Shown: positions 13,973 through 26,639 of the stretch, in pieces | Position numbering within the stretch: position 1 is the first letter of the stretch | Layout: each line of letters opens with the position of its first letter | From: Casuarius casuarius | Taxonomy: Eukaryota; Chordata; Aves; Casuariiformes; Casuariidae | NCBI GenBank assembly: GCA_003342895.1 | Contig: PTFA01000087.1 | Coordinates: 193,418 to 257,417, forward strand | Direction: 5' to 3' | DNA length: 64,000 nucleotides | The notes under the pieces: model-generated | The model's database searches: none | What the model saw: the letters and a program-made list of their open reading frames with translations, nothing else | What the model was told of the DNA's origin: nothing | Translations under genes and position numbers: made by a program

Positions 13973-14473
13973 TTTCATCCCCACATGCTGGCCCCTACAG
14001 GTTTCTATATTTATCTATTCTTATTTTAGGAGGCCTGCAGGAGAAACGTATAGATTACAGATGTGGCGCTCCTTGTTTTAGCTAAGGTTTCCAATAGGGA
14101 TAGTTGTTTTGGGATAGAATCCCAGCTGAGAGTCGTTTGCTGTTTGACTGCCAAACAGGGCTGCGAGTATTGCCAACGCTCTGCTTGACTTAGATTGAAC
14201 AGTTCACAGGCGCTAAGGAAGGGAAGGAAAATTCCATCATGAAAAAGCTGATTTAAAGTGCTGTATCCCACAGCGACAGTAAAGAGTATTTGCTAATACT
14301 AATGCAGCTTTCAGAAAGAGACTTTAAGTTCAACTTTCAAAATGTGTTTCTGCTTGGGAGAGGGCCCAAATTAAAACCCTCAATCAACGCAAAACTTTAG
14401 CAAGTTTTGGACAGAGAAGCAATTCTGATTTTGCAGCTGACACCAGTTTTGCAAAGTGGGACTGGCCGGAGAG

Positions 14474-14511
14474 AGGAGGAGGAGGAGGAGGAGGAGGAGG
14501 AGGAGGAGGAG
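14474..14511. repeat. (AGG)n trinucleotide microsatellite
   Basis: About twelve uninterrupted AGG units sit in otherwise ordinary sequence. They produce a poly-Glu stretch in one plus frame and a poly-Pro stretch on the minus strand. Both are translation artefacts of the repeat. Confidence 0.9.
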
Positions 14512-16635
14512 AAGATGATTCTGGTGACACATCTACCTCCTCTTCTCTACATATGGAGAGCACCAAGCAAAGCACAGCTGCAAGCATGCCTGTCCCTCAG
14601 TTGTCAGTGTCCCTCAGTTTGCTTGTGTCAGAAATGGAGGAAGATAGGAAGTGACCCTGAAAAAATGTAAAACTCTATTCAGAACTTTACTTGTAAGCAA
14701 AATTTACATGGGAATATTTTGATGCCTAGTACAAAACTACTTTCCTCCACTGGTATGCAATTTTAGCAGATAATACAAAATGTAGAGATGGCCAGAACAA
14801 AGAGATGGCTAAAAAAGAAAAAAAAAGGGCAAAAAAAAAAAAAGAACTAACATAAGAATATCCATCAGAGAACCTGATCAGATAAAGATCATTCTCAAGG
14901 TCCAATATAAACTACTTCTTTCCATCAAAGGATGCTAAAAAAAAGGAGATAATTCTGTCTGGAGATTTTGACTCTAAAAAAGAATGATCTTAGCTTGCAG
15001 GGAGTTAAATAGTCACAGTGTTTTTATGTGTTTACATTTGATAACTCCCAGCAGAGATAAATGTATTTAATGCTTGAAATGTAACTTAACACTGGACATA
15101 TTAAACATATTACAAAAGAGTTATTAGAAAAAGCATTAAAGACTATTATTAGCCCCAGCTGAAAATATCCATAACGGTGGAATGAATGTATGTGAGTGAG
15201 TTAACTCACTTCAAAATGGTAGCTCTTATTTAAAGCCCCTTTCAGTGGATGTCTTTCCATTGATTTCAGCAGCCTTTGGGTCAGGCCATCTTTTATTAGA
15301 GATTTAATATCACTCAGTAGTGTGAGGAAGGACTGAAAAGCCAGACACCAAGATTTACTTTGCTTTATCATAACAGGCCAGGTTACTTGGTGTAACCAGC
15401 AATCAAGATCTGGCATATCTTAACCAAAATAACCTGAACATCAGCTGCAGAGAAATCTCTTCGGTAAAAGATCAAACTGAATGGGTAGGAATTTCAGAAG
15501 GAGAATTGGAGCTTACTCCAGTTCCCACTAAAATAAGCTAAAAGATTTCTACTTAGTTTGTAATAGTACTGGCACTAGCTGATCCTTCTCTGTGAAAAGC
15601 GATAGAAATTTTGCTACGGACTTCAGTTAGGGTAGAATTAAAGCTGTATGACTTGGTATAATTATACAGATAGGCATTTCAAAAGGAAACAAGGATTAGA
15701 AGGCTGCATGAGTTACATCTGTTTTTAAATAGGAAGAAGGAAAATCTATGTATTATGGAGAAGAATTATGAGTTTTTTAGGGTTTCTGATACAGAAATCA
15801 CTTATATAGCCCTCATTTAGCATGTTACCTTTCCTGTGATTAAGTCAGACTGGTGTCAATGAAGATATATCCAGGGGGTTTTTTTGGAGCTAAACTAATT
15901 AATACAGGAAATAAGATGACTAATAGAAACAAGGTGGAAGGGCCACCAGAGATAAATCAAATATTGGCACTTGACAGGATGTGGCCAGTCAGTCATCATA
16001 TCAGTCAGCTTACCGCTATGTTGCGTCCTTCCACAGTAGGACTTAAGTAAGTAGATTTAAATTTTCCAGTATCCCTAAAAAGCAGGAAAATCAAATGATA
16101 GATTAGGCCCAAGTGGCCTATCAACTTATACATGAGCACATGGCCACCCAGAAAACAGAAAATCACAGTAGCAACAGTACATCAGCAACCTGTCCCAGAT
16201 CGGTTTTGTACAAGAGGAGATTCATGATCAAAGGCAAGTTCAAGGAGTTCCTCCCTCTCAGCCACCAGTGATTCGGCACAGCTGTTTCAAACACTGCCCC
16301 TCCAGTAAACTGGGGCTGCGAGAAGGAGTCAGGTCTGTCAATGTTGAATGGGAAAAAGGAAACCCAAAAAAAGAATGGCCTGTACGAAACTGTGTTTAAG
16401 TAAGTGGGAAAGAAAAGACAGCCAGATGGCTCACGAGATGGATGATATTTTAACTCTAGGCTCATCTTTCAAATCCAGCACATGGTGGTGGTGGCTGAAA
16501 CTTGTTACCAGGGTTTCTCTCTTACATTGAGGCCACTTCCTAGTAACCAGGTGGCCACTCCAGAGGATTGTTGCTGCCCCTCATCACTACTACAGTCTCA
16601 AAATGGGAATAGTGGCAAATATTTTTAGAAGACAC

Positions 16636-16735
16636 CAGCCTGATTCTGATACCCTATTTATGCTGACCAGCCAAGAAGTTCCCGCTAAGTTCAAAAGTAA
16701 AAGTTCATGCCAGGTAAGTGGAGGAATTTGGCCCT
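16636..16735. repeat. Ancient palindromic amniote repeat
   Basis: It begins CCTGATTCTGATACCC and ends GGAATTTGGCCC. These are the worn outer words of a self-complementary repeat that I recall from crocodilian and turtle genomes (typically CCTGATTCTGATCTC...CAGAATCTGGCCC). It contains a chance CCAG|GTAAGTGG donor-like site at about 16712. Confidence 0.4.
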
Positions 16736-17690
16736 AATAACCTTGCTGTCCTTTGTAAATAGGCTGAGTAATTCAGAGTTTCAATCTCTCATTCATAGCC
16801 AGTACAGATGATTGATCAGGAAGGAAGGATAAAAATTCTGTCTTCCACTGACTGAAGTAACATAAATGGACACATCTAATAGGCATGTTATCACTCTGCA
16901 CTGCTTTCCAGGTCTGGCAGAAACGCTTTCATATCTTGTGACAGTTTCAGGTTGATGCTTCATGTTCTTGTAAGATGTCAAGTTACATTAGATCAGTGAT
17001 CTCACATTATGTAATAAGATACAAGACACTGTGACTGAATATATGCAGTACAGAAATATTTTTAGTTGTTTCTTTTTCCCCAGAAACATTGCCTGACTCT
17101 TAGCTTTCTAAAAAATATCTGTGTTGAGATATTGTTTCTGAAAGGTAGAAAGGAGAGTCAGAAAACAGTTACACAAAAAAGTTGAGAAACTTTAGTGACT
17201 GGTGAAAACATATAATTAGGGATCTGCAGCACAGGAAATTTAGCATGCTGACTTACCACACTACGCGAAGTGTGTATTTTAATTGGTAGGTGAAGTGCAT
17301 GTATGTAACCCAAACTGTTAAAAGAGCAGCTGCAGTAGTGTTACCACACTGATACACAAGCCACAAATCCTGCTGTTGAAATAGGTTATTCATAAACTGC
17401 TTCTATGACATACTCTGTCTATGAAGTTAGTTGGGCTTTGGGGAAAAAAAGAACATCTGATGTTCTGTTTTTCCTTCTCAGCATTAACCCACTGACATTA
17501 AACTGAGATATTTATTTCACTTCTGTTTTTAACATTTGAAGTCTGCTCATGATTCTTATCCATTTATAGTCATTGTGCAGGGATGATGCTGTAAAAAGGC
17601 CATCACCTCACCGAACTTGTCATGAGCTGAGCACGCCACACCATCGCCTTTCAGAAAGGGGCTCAGTGGATCATAGAGGACCTGACCCTG

Positions 17691-18900
17691 TTTCATAGGA
17701 CCACAGAACAATTCAGGTCGGAAGGAACCTCAGTCCAACCTTCTGCTCCAAACAGGGACAACCATGAGGTCTGACCAGGTTGCTCAGGGCTTCATCCAGT
17801 TATGCCTTGAAAGCTTCCAAGCACAGAGATGGCACAATCTCTCTGGGCAGCCTGTTCCGCTGCTTGACTGACCTCAGGGTGAAAAAGTTTGTCCTTAGAT
17901 CCAGTCTGAACCTCTCTTACTTCAACTTATGTTTGTTGTCTCTCATCCTCCCACCAGGCACCACTGTGAACAGCCTGACTCTGTCTCCTTGATAACCAGT
18001 TCGTAGTTACTGGAGGGCCTTCAGTTCCCCTGAAGCTTTCTCTTCTCTGAGCCCAGTTCCCTCAGCCTCTCCTCACAGGGCAAGTGCTCCAGCCCGACCA
18101 CCTCAGCGGCCCTCCCCTGAACTCTCTGCAGTTTATCAATGCCTTTCTTCTACAGGGAAAGCAAAACTGGACACATATTCTAAATGCAGTCTAGAAAATG
18201 CTGAGTAGAGGAGGATGATGTCTTCCCTCGATCTGCTGACTATGCTCCTGGTTAGTCCAGCCCAGGATGCTGTTAGCTTGCACCATTGCCAGGGCACGCT
18301 GTTGGCTCCTGCTCAGCTTGCTGCCTGCAAGACCCCCAGGTCCATTTCTGCAGAACTGCTCCCTAGCCTGCAAGGTGTTCTTCCCTCCCAAGCGCAGGAC
18401 TTTGCACTTGTCCTTGTTGAATTTTTTAAGGTTCCTGTTGGCCTTTTCCTCCATGATCCTGTCTAGGTCCTGCTGAATGGCATCCCTGCCCTCATGTGTA
18501 TCAGCTGTTCCCTCCAGTTTGGCATCATCTGCAAACTTCATGTGAGTACATTCCATTGCCATTCCAGGTCACTGATGAAGATGTTAAACAGGACCAGTTC
18601 CAGGGGAGACCCCTGTGGTGCTCCCCTTTTCACTGACCTCCAGGTAGAGTATGACCCATTGATCACTCCCCTCTGAGCCTGACCATCTAACAAGGTTCTT
18701 TTTTTCTTTTTACTCATCTAGTTGTCTACCCATCCAGACCATAACATCCCAACTTGTTTCAAGGATACAGTGTTGAAAGGCCTTGCTAAAGTGACATACA
18801 CTGCTCTCCTTCATCCACAAATCCAGTCATTTTAGTATAGAAAACTAACAGATCAGTCAAGTATGATTCACCTGTTTGGTACTCTCTCTTCTCAGATCTT
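17691..18900 (-). mobile_element. CR1 LINE, 5'-truncated, decayed
   Basis: This is a minus-strand CR1 retrotransposon of about 1.2 kb, with its 3' end at the low-coordinate side. That end reads CATAGGACCACAGAACAATT then GGTCGGAAGGAACCTCAGTCC on the plus strand, a worn form of the usual CR1 tail. Further in are characteristic CR1 words such as GGGCAGCCTGTTCC, TGCAGTCTAGAAAATGCTGAGTAGAGG and TCCTTGTTGAA. The 5' end, near 18900, lies inside the reverse-transcriptase domain, so most of the element including any endonuclease is missing. Divergence and frameshifts make it incapable of movement. CR1 is the dominant bird LINE and places the window in a sauropsid genome. Confidence 0.93.
18191..18562 (-). 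pseudogene. CR1 reverse-transcriptase fragment
   Basis: This 123-codon open stretch lies inside the CR1 copy. Near its start is the catalytic motif FADD (residues 10-13, bases 18524-18535), preceded by Lys and followed by AKLEG, as in CR1 reverse transcriptase. The next region (TADTHEGRDAIQQDLDRI) also fits the family's palm-to-thumb segment. The upstream catalytic and fingers motifs are absent because the element is truncated. The C-terminal part is disrupted after about residue 115. It is a dead fragment. Confidence 0.85.
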
Positions 18901-19868
18901 TTCAAAAAGAAAGGGAATTAAGCATGCTTAGTGTCAAGAAGGAATTCATACCTCCTCACAGAGCTGTACTTTCACCATCACGGAATTTACAATAGCCAAC
19001 AATTTACAAATAAGACACCCTCTCGGAAAGAGGGCCACCAGCAGCAAAGAAATGACTAAAACCTGTGAATAAGAATACAGCCTTAGCAAGCTTAAGAACC
19101 AAGGTACCATGGAAATCAGCAGGTACATATTGACCAATAAATTCAGTGCCAGACCTGTTTCTGGGCCCTGGAACATGACTGTCTGTATCATTAGAAGGTT
19201 CACCGGCATTGGTTGGCCTGTGCCAGCTAAAGCTCTTCCAAATAATTGCTGGACACAGTCTGGCAGCTGAAACACCCCAGGGACTGTTCCCAATAGGCAG
19301 CTTGCATGCAGGCACCCTGCATGCAGGGACCAAGAATTTACCAACACAGACGTGGGATTTCCATACTAACTGGCCTCAGCCCAAGATGTTCCCAGGCACG
19401 TTTAATCAACTGTCATATATTTAGCCACCGCATGTTTTTCCTTGATCCACCTGGTTCTGATGTGACTCCTTCCTTTTCTCATCACCATGTGCCTCTTCCG
19501 TCTATGAAGATTTCATAATCAAGAATGAGTTGCATAATACAACTTTTTTTTTTAAGATACACGCTAATACAACCAAACCACATCTTCTCCCATATGCATT
19601 TATGTACCTGAAAGCTACTCTGCAGCTAATTTTCAGAGTATGCTTATCCAGCAGCTGGCTTGATTCTGTTTTCTTGTGAGCATGAAGAAGTACCATCATG
19701 TAGCATTTTTTCCCTTATCTGAAGAGTATCACTGCACTGATGACACTCAGACCCATTCAGAGAGTTAAATTCCTCCCTCATTTATGAACGTGCTAGAAAG
19801 TGTAAAACAACAGGATGAGAGAACTGGCTTCTACTATTCAGAAAAGTAACTTTCTCCGGTCAAGTCAG

Positions 19869-19975
19869 GGGGATTTTTCAAAGACACAAGAGGCACCTGA
19901 CTCCATTAAGGATTAATCGTCCCATTAAAGATCAATGAGAATTAGCCATCCAACCACACTTGGTGCCTTGCAAAC
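19869..19975. repeat. Ancient palindromic amniote repeat
   Basis: The order GGATTTTTCAAAGACACAAG, GGCACCTGACTCC, ATTAAAGATCAATGAGAATTAG and TTGGTGCCTTGCAAA fits a worn copy of a self-complementary repeat. The outer words resemble TTTCAAAGGC and GGTGCCTTTG, and the centre has a CCATT...CAATG inversion. No autonomous parent is visible. Confidence 0.45.
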
Positions 19976-22371
19976 TTAGAAAGAAGTAATTTTGAGACAA
20001 TACTAAGATAAAGCTCCAAGTTTAGAAGGTCACCCATCTATTAGCTGTGTTTGCATTTACATATTCACTGGTTCCCACAGCTGAGCAGGACATAGTCATA
20101 TCAGTATCTTCAGCGGGCTGGTGCTGCTTCTCAGGAAGGCAGGAGAGCAGGGAACAGCTTGCAGCTGAAAGCTGCCTTTAGGAACAATTGAAGCATCATA
20201 CCCAAGTTGGTGGGAGAAAGCCACAACGACATCAGAATTTTTGTATTATGTTAGTTTTGTTGCTAGCTAAACATTTCCACAGATGTGCTGAGCCACGAAA
20301 CACAAAAACATGCAATAGGAAAGACATGTTTTGTCTGTAAGCTTTTTGTAAATGTAGCACAGATATGAAAACATCAGTAATGAGATATGGTTAAATGAAG
20401 GGACAGTCAGTTTTCTGTGGACAAAACAGGCAGTTCACTGAAATACTAGACTTTTGCGTTAAGCGAGTAGCTTTTAACTACAATGAATCTTCTCTGCTGA
20501 CAGAATTGGTGAAATATTATCTGTATCAAGACTGAGGAAGAAGAGAAAATTAATAGCTTTCAGTTACAATTTGATGTGACACCAGGAGATGTGCAGTGAA
20601 GTTGTGGGGTGCAGAGATCCCCAAGCCACCTGTGTCCAGGAGAGGTCCAGAATGGGAAGCAAGAAAAGTGAGTTAATGCTGTGACAACTGCAGCTTGTAC
20701 CAACTTGCTGTACTTTTCTTCCCACTATTCACTCTCTTTGCTGGCTCACCCTACCAAAAGCAATCAGGATGACAATACAAAGTGTCATGGCACTTCACTC
20801 CAGCGTAGATATGCCTTAGGCCTACAAATTGGACTCGGCTGTTATCAGTCAAACACAGATCTCTTAAGTACGTAACACTTACTTCTGTTTATATTCAAGA
20901 AGTCCAAATCTGTCTGCCTGTCTCTTCAGCTTACAGTGACGACTCACTGATTACATCAATGAAACATGAGAGGGCTCCCTCAGTTCATCAACAACGAGAA
21001 AACAGCAACTGACTACAAAGACATTGTCCATCCACTTTTTGCAACAGATCAGTCAGGTTTACATTATGGTGCCTGCCTCCATGGGGGAAAACTCATCTCA
21101 GACTGGGAAGTGTCTTCCAGGTTTTGATCAGGCTCCTTGTTGATTCCAGATGTGCCAGGACAGCTGGTTTTTGCAACTTCCATGATGGACAAAATCATGT
21201 GTGTTAAGGGAGGGCTGAGACTTCTCTTGGTTTTGGCCTTGTCCTCCCCTAAAGGGTTCCTCTGACAAGGAGGTTTTATATTAAGATACATGGTTTTGTA
21301 CAGATAGCAGTGGTTACATCTATTCTCAGGAAACTAAGCACTCCCTGGAGTCTGTGACTCCAGCTTGCAGCTCTCAGTCAGGAGGAGAGCACAGCATGAA
21401 GCACAAGGGGAAAGTTCAGCAGCTGGGCATAAGAAAAGAAACACTCTCTGTATGAATGCGAGTATAGCTTCTGGATCCTGCAATGCAAAAAGCCCAGAAC
21501 AGGAACAGGATGCTCGAAACCTTATTAATACAGCCAGAGCTAATCTTAAACTCTGTTCTCTGTAGATATTCCCTCACACTTAATATAATGGATACTTGTA
21601 AACAGACTATCATTCATATAGTCCCAGGGAAGATGTCACCTAGCCTTTAATTTTATTTGCATTTATATCTGCCATACATACTTTTGCTGGAGTTCCAGTA
21701 GGCACATACTCCCGGATGTTCAAAGTGAGCAGATCTTAGTTTTCTTTAGCAAAGTCTAGCCAAAAAAAGCAGACCAAGGAAAGAAAATCTAACTCCTTTC
21801 TGCAAGTTTTGCAATGGTACCATTTAAAATAATTTTTGTGAGTTTTTAAATGTATATATTTATATACAAATTTAAATATACACATTTGTACAAAAATACG
21901 CACCAAAAGGGTCTTTGTCCTTCCATAGACTACAAAGGAAGTTTAGATGGTGAGCTCATCTGTCAACAGCTATACCATAGATGTCTAAACATGGACAGTT
22001 GAGAGTGTCATTGATTAACTGGTTCTTTCGCTCTGTAGATTTAAGACTAGCTGAATAAAGCTTTATCAGGAGGAGTGTGGACTCAGGCAGCAGGGTCTCA
22101 GTTGCATCCAGTCAATGGACAGCTGGAAAACTGTCTTCCTGCTTAGTCAGCAAATAGCAGGGAACCTAGGGGCTGATTTTGTTGGATGCAATCTCCTTCA
22201 CTTTCTATCCTGGATGGTTGTGTTGTACTGTGATCCTCATTTATGGTTTGCAAATTCTTTGTGTGCTCTGGGTTCTCTGAATTTTAAAAACTATTGTATA
22301 AATGACCACTCATAAAAAAGAGCACAAGAAAAGAGTGTGAACTAAAGTTCATGGAAGTCAGTGTGCAGATA

Positions 22372-22402
22372 CCAGTGACTTCAAAGGGCTCTGGATTAGA
22401 CC
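22372..22402. repeat. Short ancient amniote repeat fragment
   Basis: CAGTGACTTCAAAGGGCTCTGGATTAGACC resembles the recurrent amniote repeat word 'TTGACTTCAATGGGCTCTGGATCAGGCC'. It is only about 30 bp, so assignment is weak. Confidence 0.3.
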
Positions 22403-22727
22403 CTCATTTCTATTCAATTTAATGTTCTCATTTTGAAGAGTTTTATAACAGAGAGAACTTCCTATGTCAATACAACAAAATAGTGCAACGTCTAGCATGC
22501 GCCTGCTCTGAAAATTAAACTCTCTGTGACAGCAAATTAACAACCTACATGCCTGAATGAGATAAAATTGAATTCCTTGCAGAAGACTTCCCAACTATTT
22601 ATTAAAAACACAGAAAGCTGACATAATGTTATTCCGCCCTGATTCACCGTTTCTCCAGACCACTGCACTCTTCTGTTGTGCCAATGCATTTTCCAGGACT
22701 GGCCTTTCTACCGCTCTTTTTTTATAG

Positions 22728-22824
22728 GGGCACCATTTGGAGGTCCATCTCCTCCACATGACAGCACTACACAGCTGCCCTCAGGAATGTCAGATCTTGC
22801 AGATCCCATTTTAAACTCCATTTT
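22728..22824 (+). CDS. Candidate 97-nt internal exon (unknown gene)
   Basis: A pyrimidine-rich tract (GCCTTTCTACCGCTCTTTTTTTATAG) ends in an acceptor at 22726-22727, and a strong donor, TTTT|GTAAGT, follows at 22825. The enclosed 97 nt are open in the frame that begins two bases in. They encode 31 residues rich in Pro, Ser and Gly near the start (APFGGPSPPHDS) and ending with MSDLADPILNSI. Codon choice looks like real coding DNA. Against it, the minus strand is also open here, no neighbouring exon was found and I do not recognise the peptide. If the donor is not used, an immediate TAA would end the frame. It may be a chance exon-like segment. Confidence 0.22.
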
Positions 22825-23365
22825 GTAAGTGCCAGGAGCCTCCCTGGGGTTTAAATTATTTGAAGGCATGAACAACAAACCGCTGGGCAATTCTGTGGAG
22901 AAAAATGAGGCTAGACGACAGGCTTATTCCATACCAGTATAAAATAGGGTGGCTCCAACAAACTCAGTATTTGCTGGCTTCAGGTGATTTCTGAGTAATA
23001 GGACTACAAATGAATTGGCAGTATGTCTAAGATCTCTCAGAGTTTTATGCTGGCATCATCCAGATATAAACCTACAGACCTAGATGTGCAAGGAAGTACT
23101 TGGACTACCTCTGCAAAGGAAACAAGTTAGATCTTCTCACTCATCTGCTCTTGCTCATCTGGAATAAAATCTCTAAGAACAACGTGAGCTTTCACAAGTT
23201 TCATCTGAAGGGATGTTTGAAGTACAAAACTCTTAAATATATAAAAAGATCTAGTTTTCCTATTATAAAAATGTGCCTTTATATATCCTTCCCCTCTCCC
23301 CCTCCTTGAGCTCATCTAGATAATAGTTTCTACCACATCAGAAAATCATTCTTAAACACTGATCT

Positions 23366-23386
23366 AAAAAAAAAAAAAAAAAAAAA
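23366..23386. repeat. A21 homopolymer
   Basis: Twenty-one consecutive adenines lie in AT-rich DNA. There is no retroposed body with matching target-site duplications. Confidence 0.9.
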
Positions 23387-24587
23387 GTTTCAACTAATAT
23401 GGTTCTCCTGGCCACCACAGACAACTCTTTTCCTGTTAAAATTTCCCGTGTTCCCCCTCAACCCCCAAATGCACAATGGGATCACGGTATGTTTAAATGT
23501 GGTGTAACCTACAAAGCACAGACACAGAAGCAAGGGCAAAGGAAAAAAAAAGGGAGCAAAGAACATTTTCTTTGGAGGAAAACTGCTTGAAGAAAAGGGC
23601 AGCATAAAATCGTGGGCTCTGTAGCTCGACAAAGACACAGCAACAGCTTTTGCTGCAGTCATCCAGAGATCTAGGGAGCATGGAGTACCTGAAGGTATGT
23701 GTGGACGGCTGGTTTAGTAACATAGTTTGCAAGTAATTTTGGTGCTCCTAAAAAAACATAGCACAGGAGCTACATATTACTAGAAAGCTGAAGTTGTTGA
23801 AGAAAGCATAATGTTTTGGTATAGATATGCTATATAGCTTTGATATTTCTAGCTCCAAGAGCCTAAACGGGCTCTTCTAAAATTGAAAGATTATATTATT
23901 AAATTTGAGATTATTAAAAAAATAGAGTTGTGGGATTTTATTTGCTGTCTTCTTTTTTTCGGATGTTAGAATTCGCATACCCAACTTTTTCTGTAGCCAA
24001 AAGGGCTAGAATGGTAAGTGATGAAGACTGTGATTCTGATATCAGACCAGGATTTCACAGGAGATGCAAAAAAACATCAAGTGTAAGATCATCAGGACTG
24101 ACACTGTGAGTATTTTTGTTTGGTTGCTTTTTTCCAACTGTTCATTGTAGGATTTTTATTTTTTACTGTATTTTGTAGGATAAAAAGTTATTTTAGCCAA
24201 CCTCAATGTCTGTCCTCTAAAATGTTCCCTGAATGCATGTCATTGCTTCCACATTTTCAAGTTCTTAAGCAGACAGCTGATCCTGCTCTCGCTGCATTTT
24301 ACAGATAGGAGTTCCTCTGACTACAGGTCCTTTTAGAAGGCTTCTTGCACTAGATAACTTCAGAATACAGTGGACAGCTAACCTGCACAGAGAGGTAAAA
24401 GGGGGTCATGTAATTATGTACAGGAAATATGAGGAGGAAAAGCACACAAATCTGCTTCTCTGCAGCCATAATTTTGTTGAAAGTCAACAAGAGGAACAAT
24501 TCCAAATTGCTATCTATCTTTGTCACTGCCTCCCCTTCAGAAGCAGACCAAGTGCTTGCTGCCTGCTGGGAGGAGTTCAGAGCAGCT

Positions 24588-24618
24588 AAAAAAACAAAAC
24601 AAAACAAAACAACAAAAC
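24588..24618. repeat. (AAAAC)n simple repeat
   Basis: Interrupted AAAAC pentanucleotide units, followed by CAACAAAACACC. Confidence 0.85.
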
Positions 24619-25111
24619 ACCACCACACATGCAAACAACCCCCCCACCCCAAGCCCTCACAACCAAAATAAATTTATGCTGTCCTAATACAACCCGAAGG
24701 AGGCTAAACCAGAGCAGCATGGGGCAATCATGCTACTTAAAGTTTGGCCAGTTCATGCAGTTGCAAGGGCTAAAATCCAGAGAAGGCTGAGTTATCGCAC
24801 ACTAACAGACCACCCTGGTCACCAAACCTAGTGCAGAGCACCCTCATCTATTGCTGATTTCAGCCATTAACACTTTCCCAGAAGGGTGCAATAGGTGAGA
24901 TAAAATTATCTGCTCAGAATAAACAATCTCTCAGTGCTAATGAGGTTGCACACGCATTGGCAGAAGCCTGCAGTGAGTCTTGGATAATGAACTAAATGAT
25001 AATTGCTGTGTATAAAGGGCTTTTAAAAATAAAATCCACATTTAGAAAAGTAAATGGAATATTAGGTGCTTAAAGTTAAGCATCCTTTAAGAACGAAATA
25101 ATCATGGCTTC

Positions 25112-25190
25112 AGCTTTCCTGCCCATAAAATGGGGATAATGTTACATAGCCATTTTCTAAATTACTACAGGATGTTTAGATGAGAGTCTC
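25112..25190. repeat. MIR-like SINE fragment
   Basis: CCTGCCCATAAAATGGGGAT followed by AATGTTACAT and a TACAGGATGTTTAGATGAGAG segment fits the worn 'CCATCTGTAAAATGGGGATAAT' core of the old amniote MIR group, on the opposite strand to the copy at 12888. Only about 80 bp is readable. Confidence 0.4.
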
Positions 25191-26639
25191 TACATTAAGG
25201 CGCAGTAGTGTTATTTTCAGTCTCTCTCCACACAATATGAAGTGCAATGCTTCCACAAACATGCCCTGTCTACAGTACTGCACAGTCAAGTCTGATTAAA
25301 AAAAAAATAAAGGAGAGTGATCAAGCACACATTACAGCTGTGCCACTGGGTCAGTAAGTGAGAAGTTAAAATAAGAAGTTCATTCAATAAAATATTGATT
25401 CTGGAAACAGATTACAGGAAATCATACCGTACCACTAACTTAATTTATGAGTATTTATATTGCAGGAATTATACCAATATATCAAACACAATGCCTTCAA
25501 CCTTAGTTCAAAAGAGAATTTTATCTCTAAGCTTTAACAACAGGACTGAAAATAATCAGGTTATATGGGCAGCATTTTAGCAGCCCATTTTCATCTTCTT
25601 TAAAAGCAACACTCTAATGCGTGATGGTTAAGGATCAAGTTGGGATTATGTGGAGAATGTTAAACATATACCAAATAATACATCTGTTTTGAATAAAAGA
25701 TGTTGCATAGAGTCCCAGTTCATTTTTGTTCAACTCTTTGCTGTATGTGTTATAGCTGCTAAGTGAAACCATGCATCAGATAAATACATCACTTAAGCAA
25801 CAGATTGCTAATCAATTGCCAGACATTTTCTGAAATACGTGGGTTGAAAATACTTGAAAAAAGAAAAAGCTTTTCTATTCAGAAAAAAAAAAGTTTCATG
25901 TTCTCTCACAACTCATGCTTCCACCTCTGAGCTGTTGGGAGCGCAACCACGGTCTCCAGGCTGGTGCTAGATAGCAGACATCATACCGTATTCTCTACCC
26001 ATTTACAAGAGCTGGTCTGGCTGCAGGATGTGTTTGCAGATCTGCCTGTCAATCTCCAGCTGACAAACAGGTTGTTCCCAATAAGAGAACCACCAATACG
26101 TTCTATTTGATTGATATATCTTACAACTTTAATATGTTTTTGGCTATTGAACTAAGCAGCCAGCTTGTCAGAAAACAGAATTCCTGTTCTTTTCGAAATT
26201 CTGATACTTCGATATATTTAAAAAAAATCTTCAACTGGAATGGGAAACAAAACTTTCCACGGCATACAGATTGTCAAAAACACTACCTTGGACTCACAAA
26301 TAATTTCATTTCAATAATGTCAAAACATTACACTCTAACATATTGATTTTAAATATCTAAATTATAAAATCTGTATTAGCATGGCTAGTTATCAATATTT
26401 TAACAAAACAAATATTTTTAATATTATTCAAACAAGTATTTGGCACTTTCTGTGGTCTTTGGAGTGAGCAACTAAAGAGGATCCCACATAGCATCAGAGA
26501 AGGTTGCTCACAGAGGGAGACCGTTTCCTGCTCTGTTGACCCTTCCCCTGTCTCCTTCTCCTCGTGGGCTGACCCCGTGTTCAGATCTGCTGCCCAGCCC
26601 TCTGGGGAAATCCATGAGGAAGCCCAGACCTTCATCTCA

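Larger units (their letters stand above)
9346..17690. other. Gene-poor stretch with simple and ancient repeats
   Basis: No gene is recognised here. It contains a short minisatellite (9727-9900), a TTCA-type tetranucleotide tract (10072-10132), T15 (10608-10622), A14 (11597-11610), a worn tandem array (11818-12015), a MIR-like SINE (12888-13030), A18 followed by GA repeats (13944-13972), a GGA trinucleotide array (14474-14511) and an ancient palindromic repeat (16636-16735). Open frames of 60-100 codons occur on both strands without domain signals. Confidence 0.6.
18901..22727. other. Gene-poor stretch
   Basis: I saw no gene. Just beyond the CR1, 18950-19420 has a moderately GC-rich stretch with overlapping open frames on both strands. 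It also has a two-copy TGCATGCAGG duplication at about 19300-19330. It could be an old LTR or unclassified repeat, but no LTR ends were found. Ancient repeats lie at 19869-19975 and 22372-22402, and an AT-rich self-complementary stretch (TGTATA...TATACA) lies near 21852-21869. Confidence 0.55.

Noticed and set aside
14384..14670. Frames with poly-Glu or poly-Pro runs
   Set aside because: These are translations of the (AGG)n microsatellite.
16636..16735. Plus-strand exon-like segment ending CCAG|GTAAGTGG
   Set aside because: It lies entirely within an ancient palindromic repeat, and the donor is probably a by-product of repeat decay.
23969..24012. 44-nt exon-like segment with GTAAGT donor
   Set aside because: It is very short, with stops in two frames, and its phase does not fit the candidate exon at 22728-22824.
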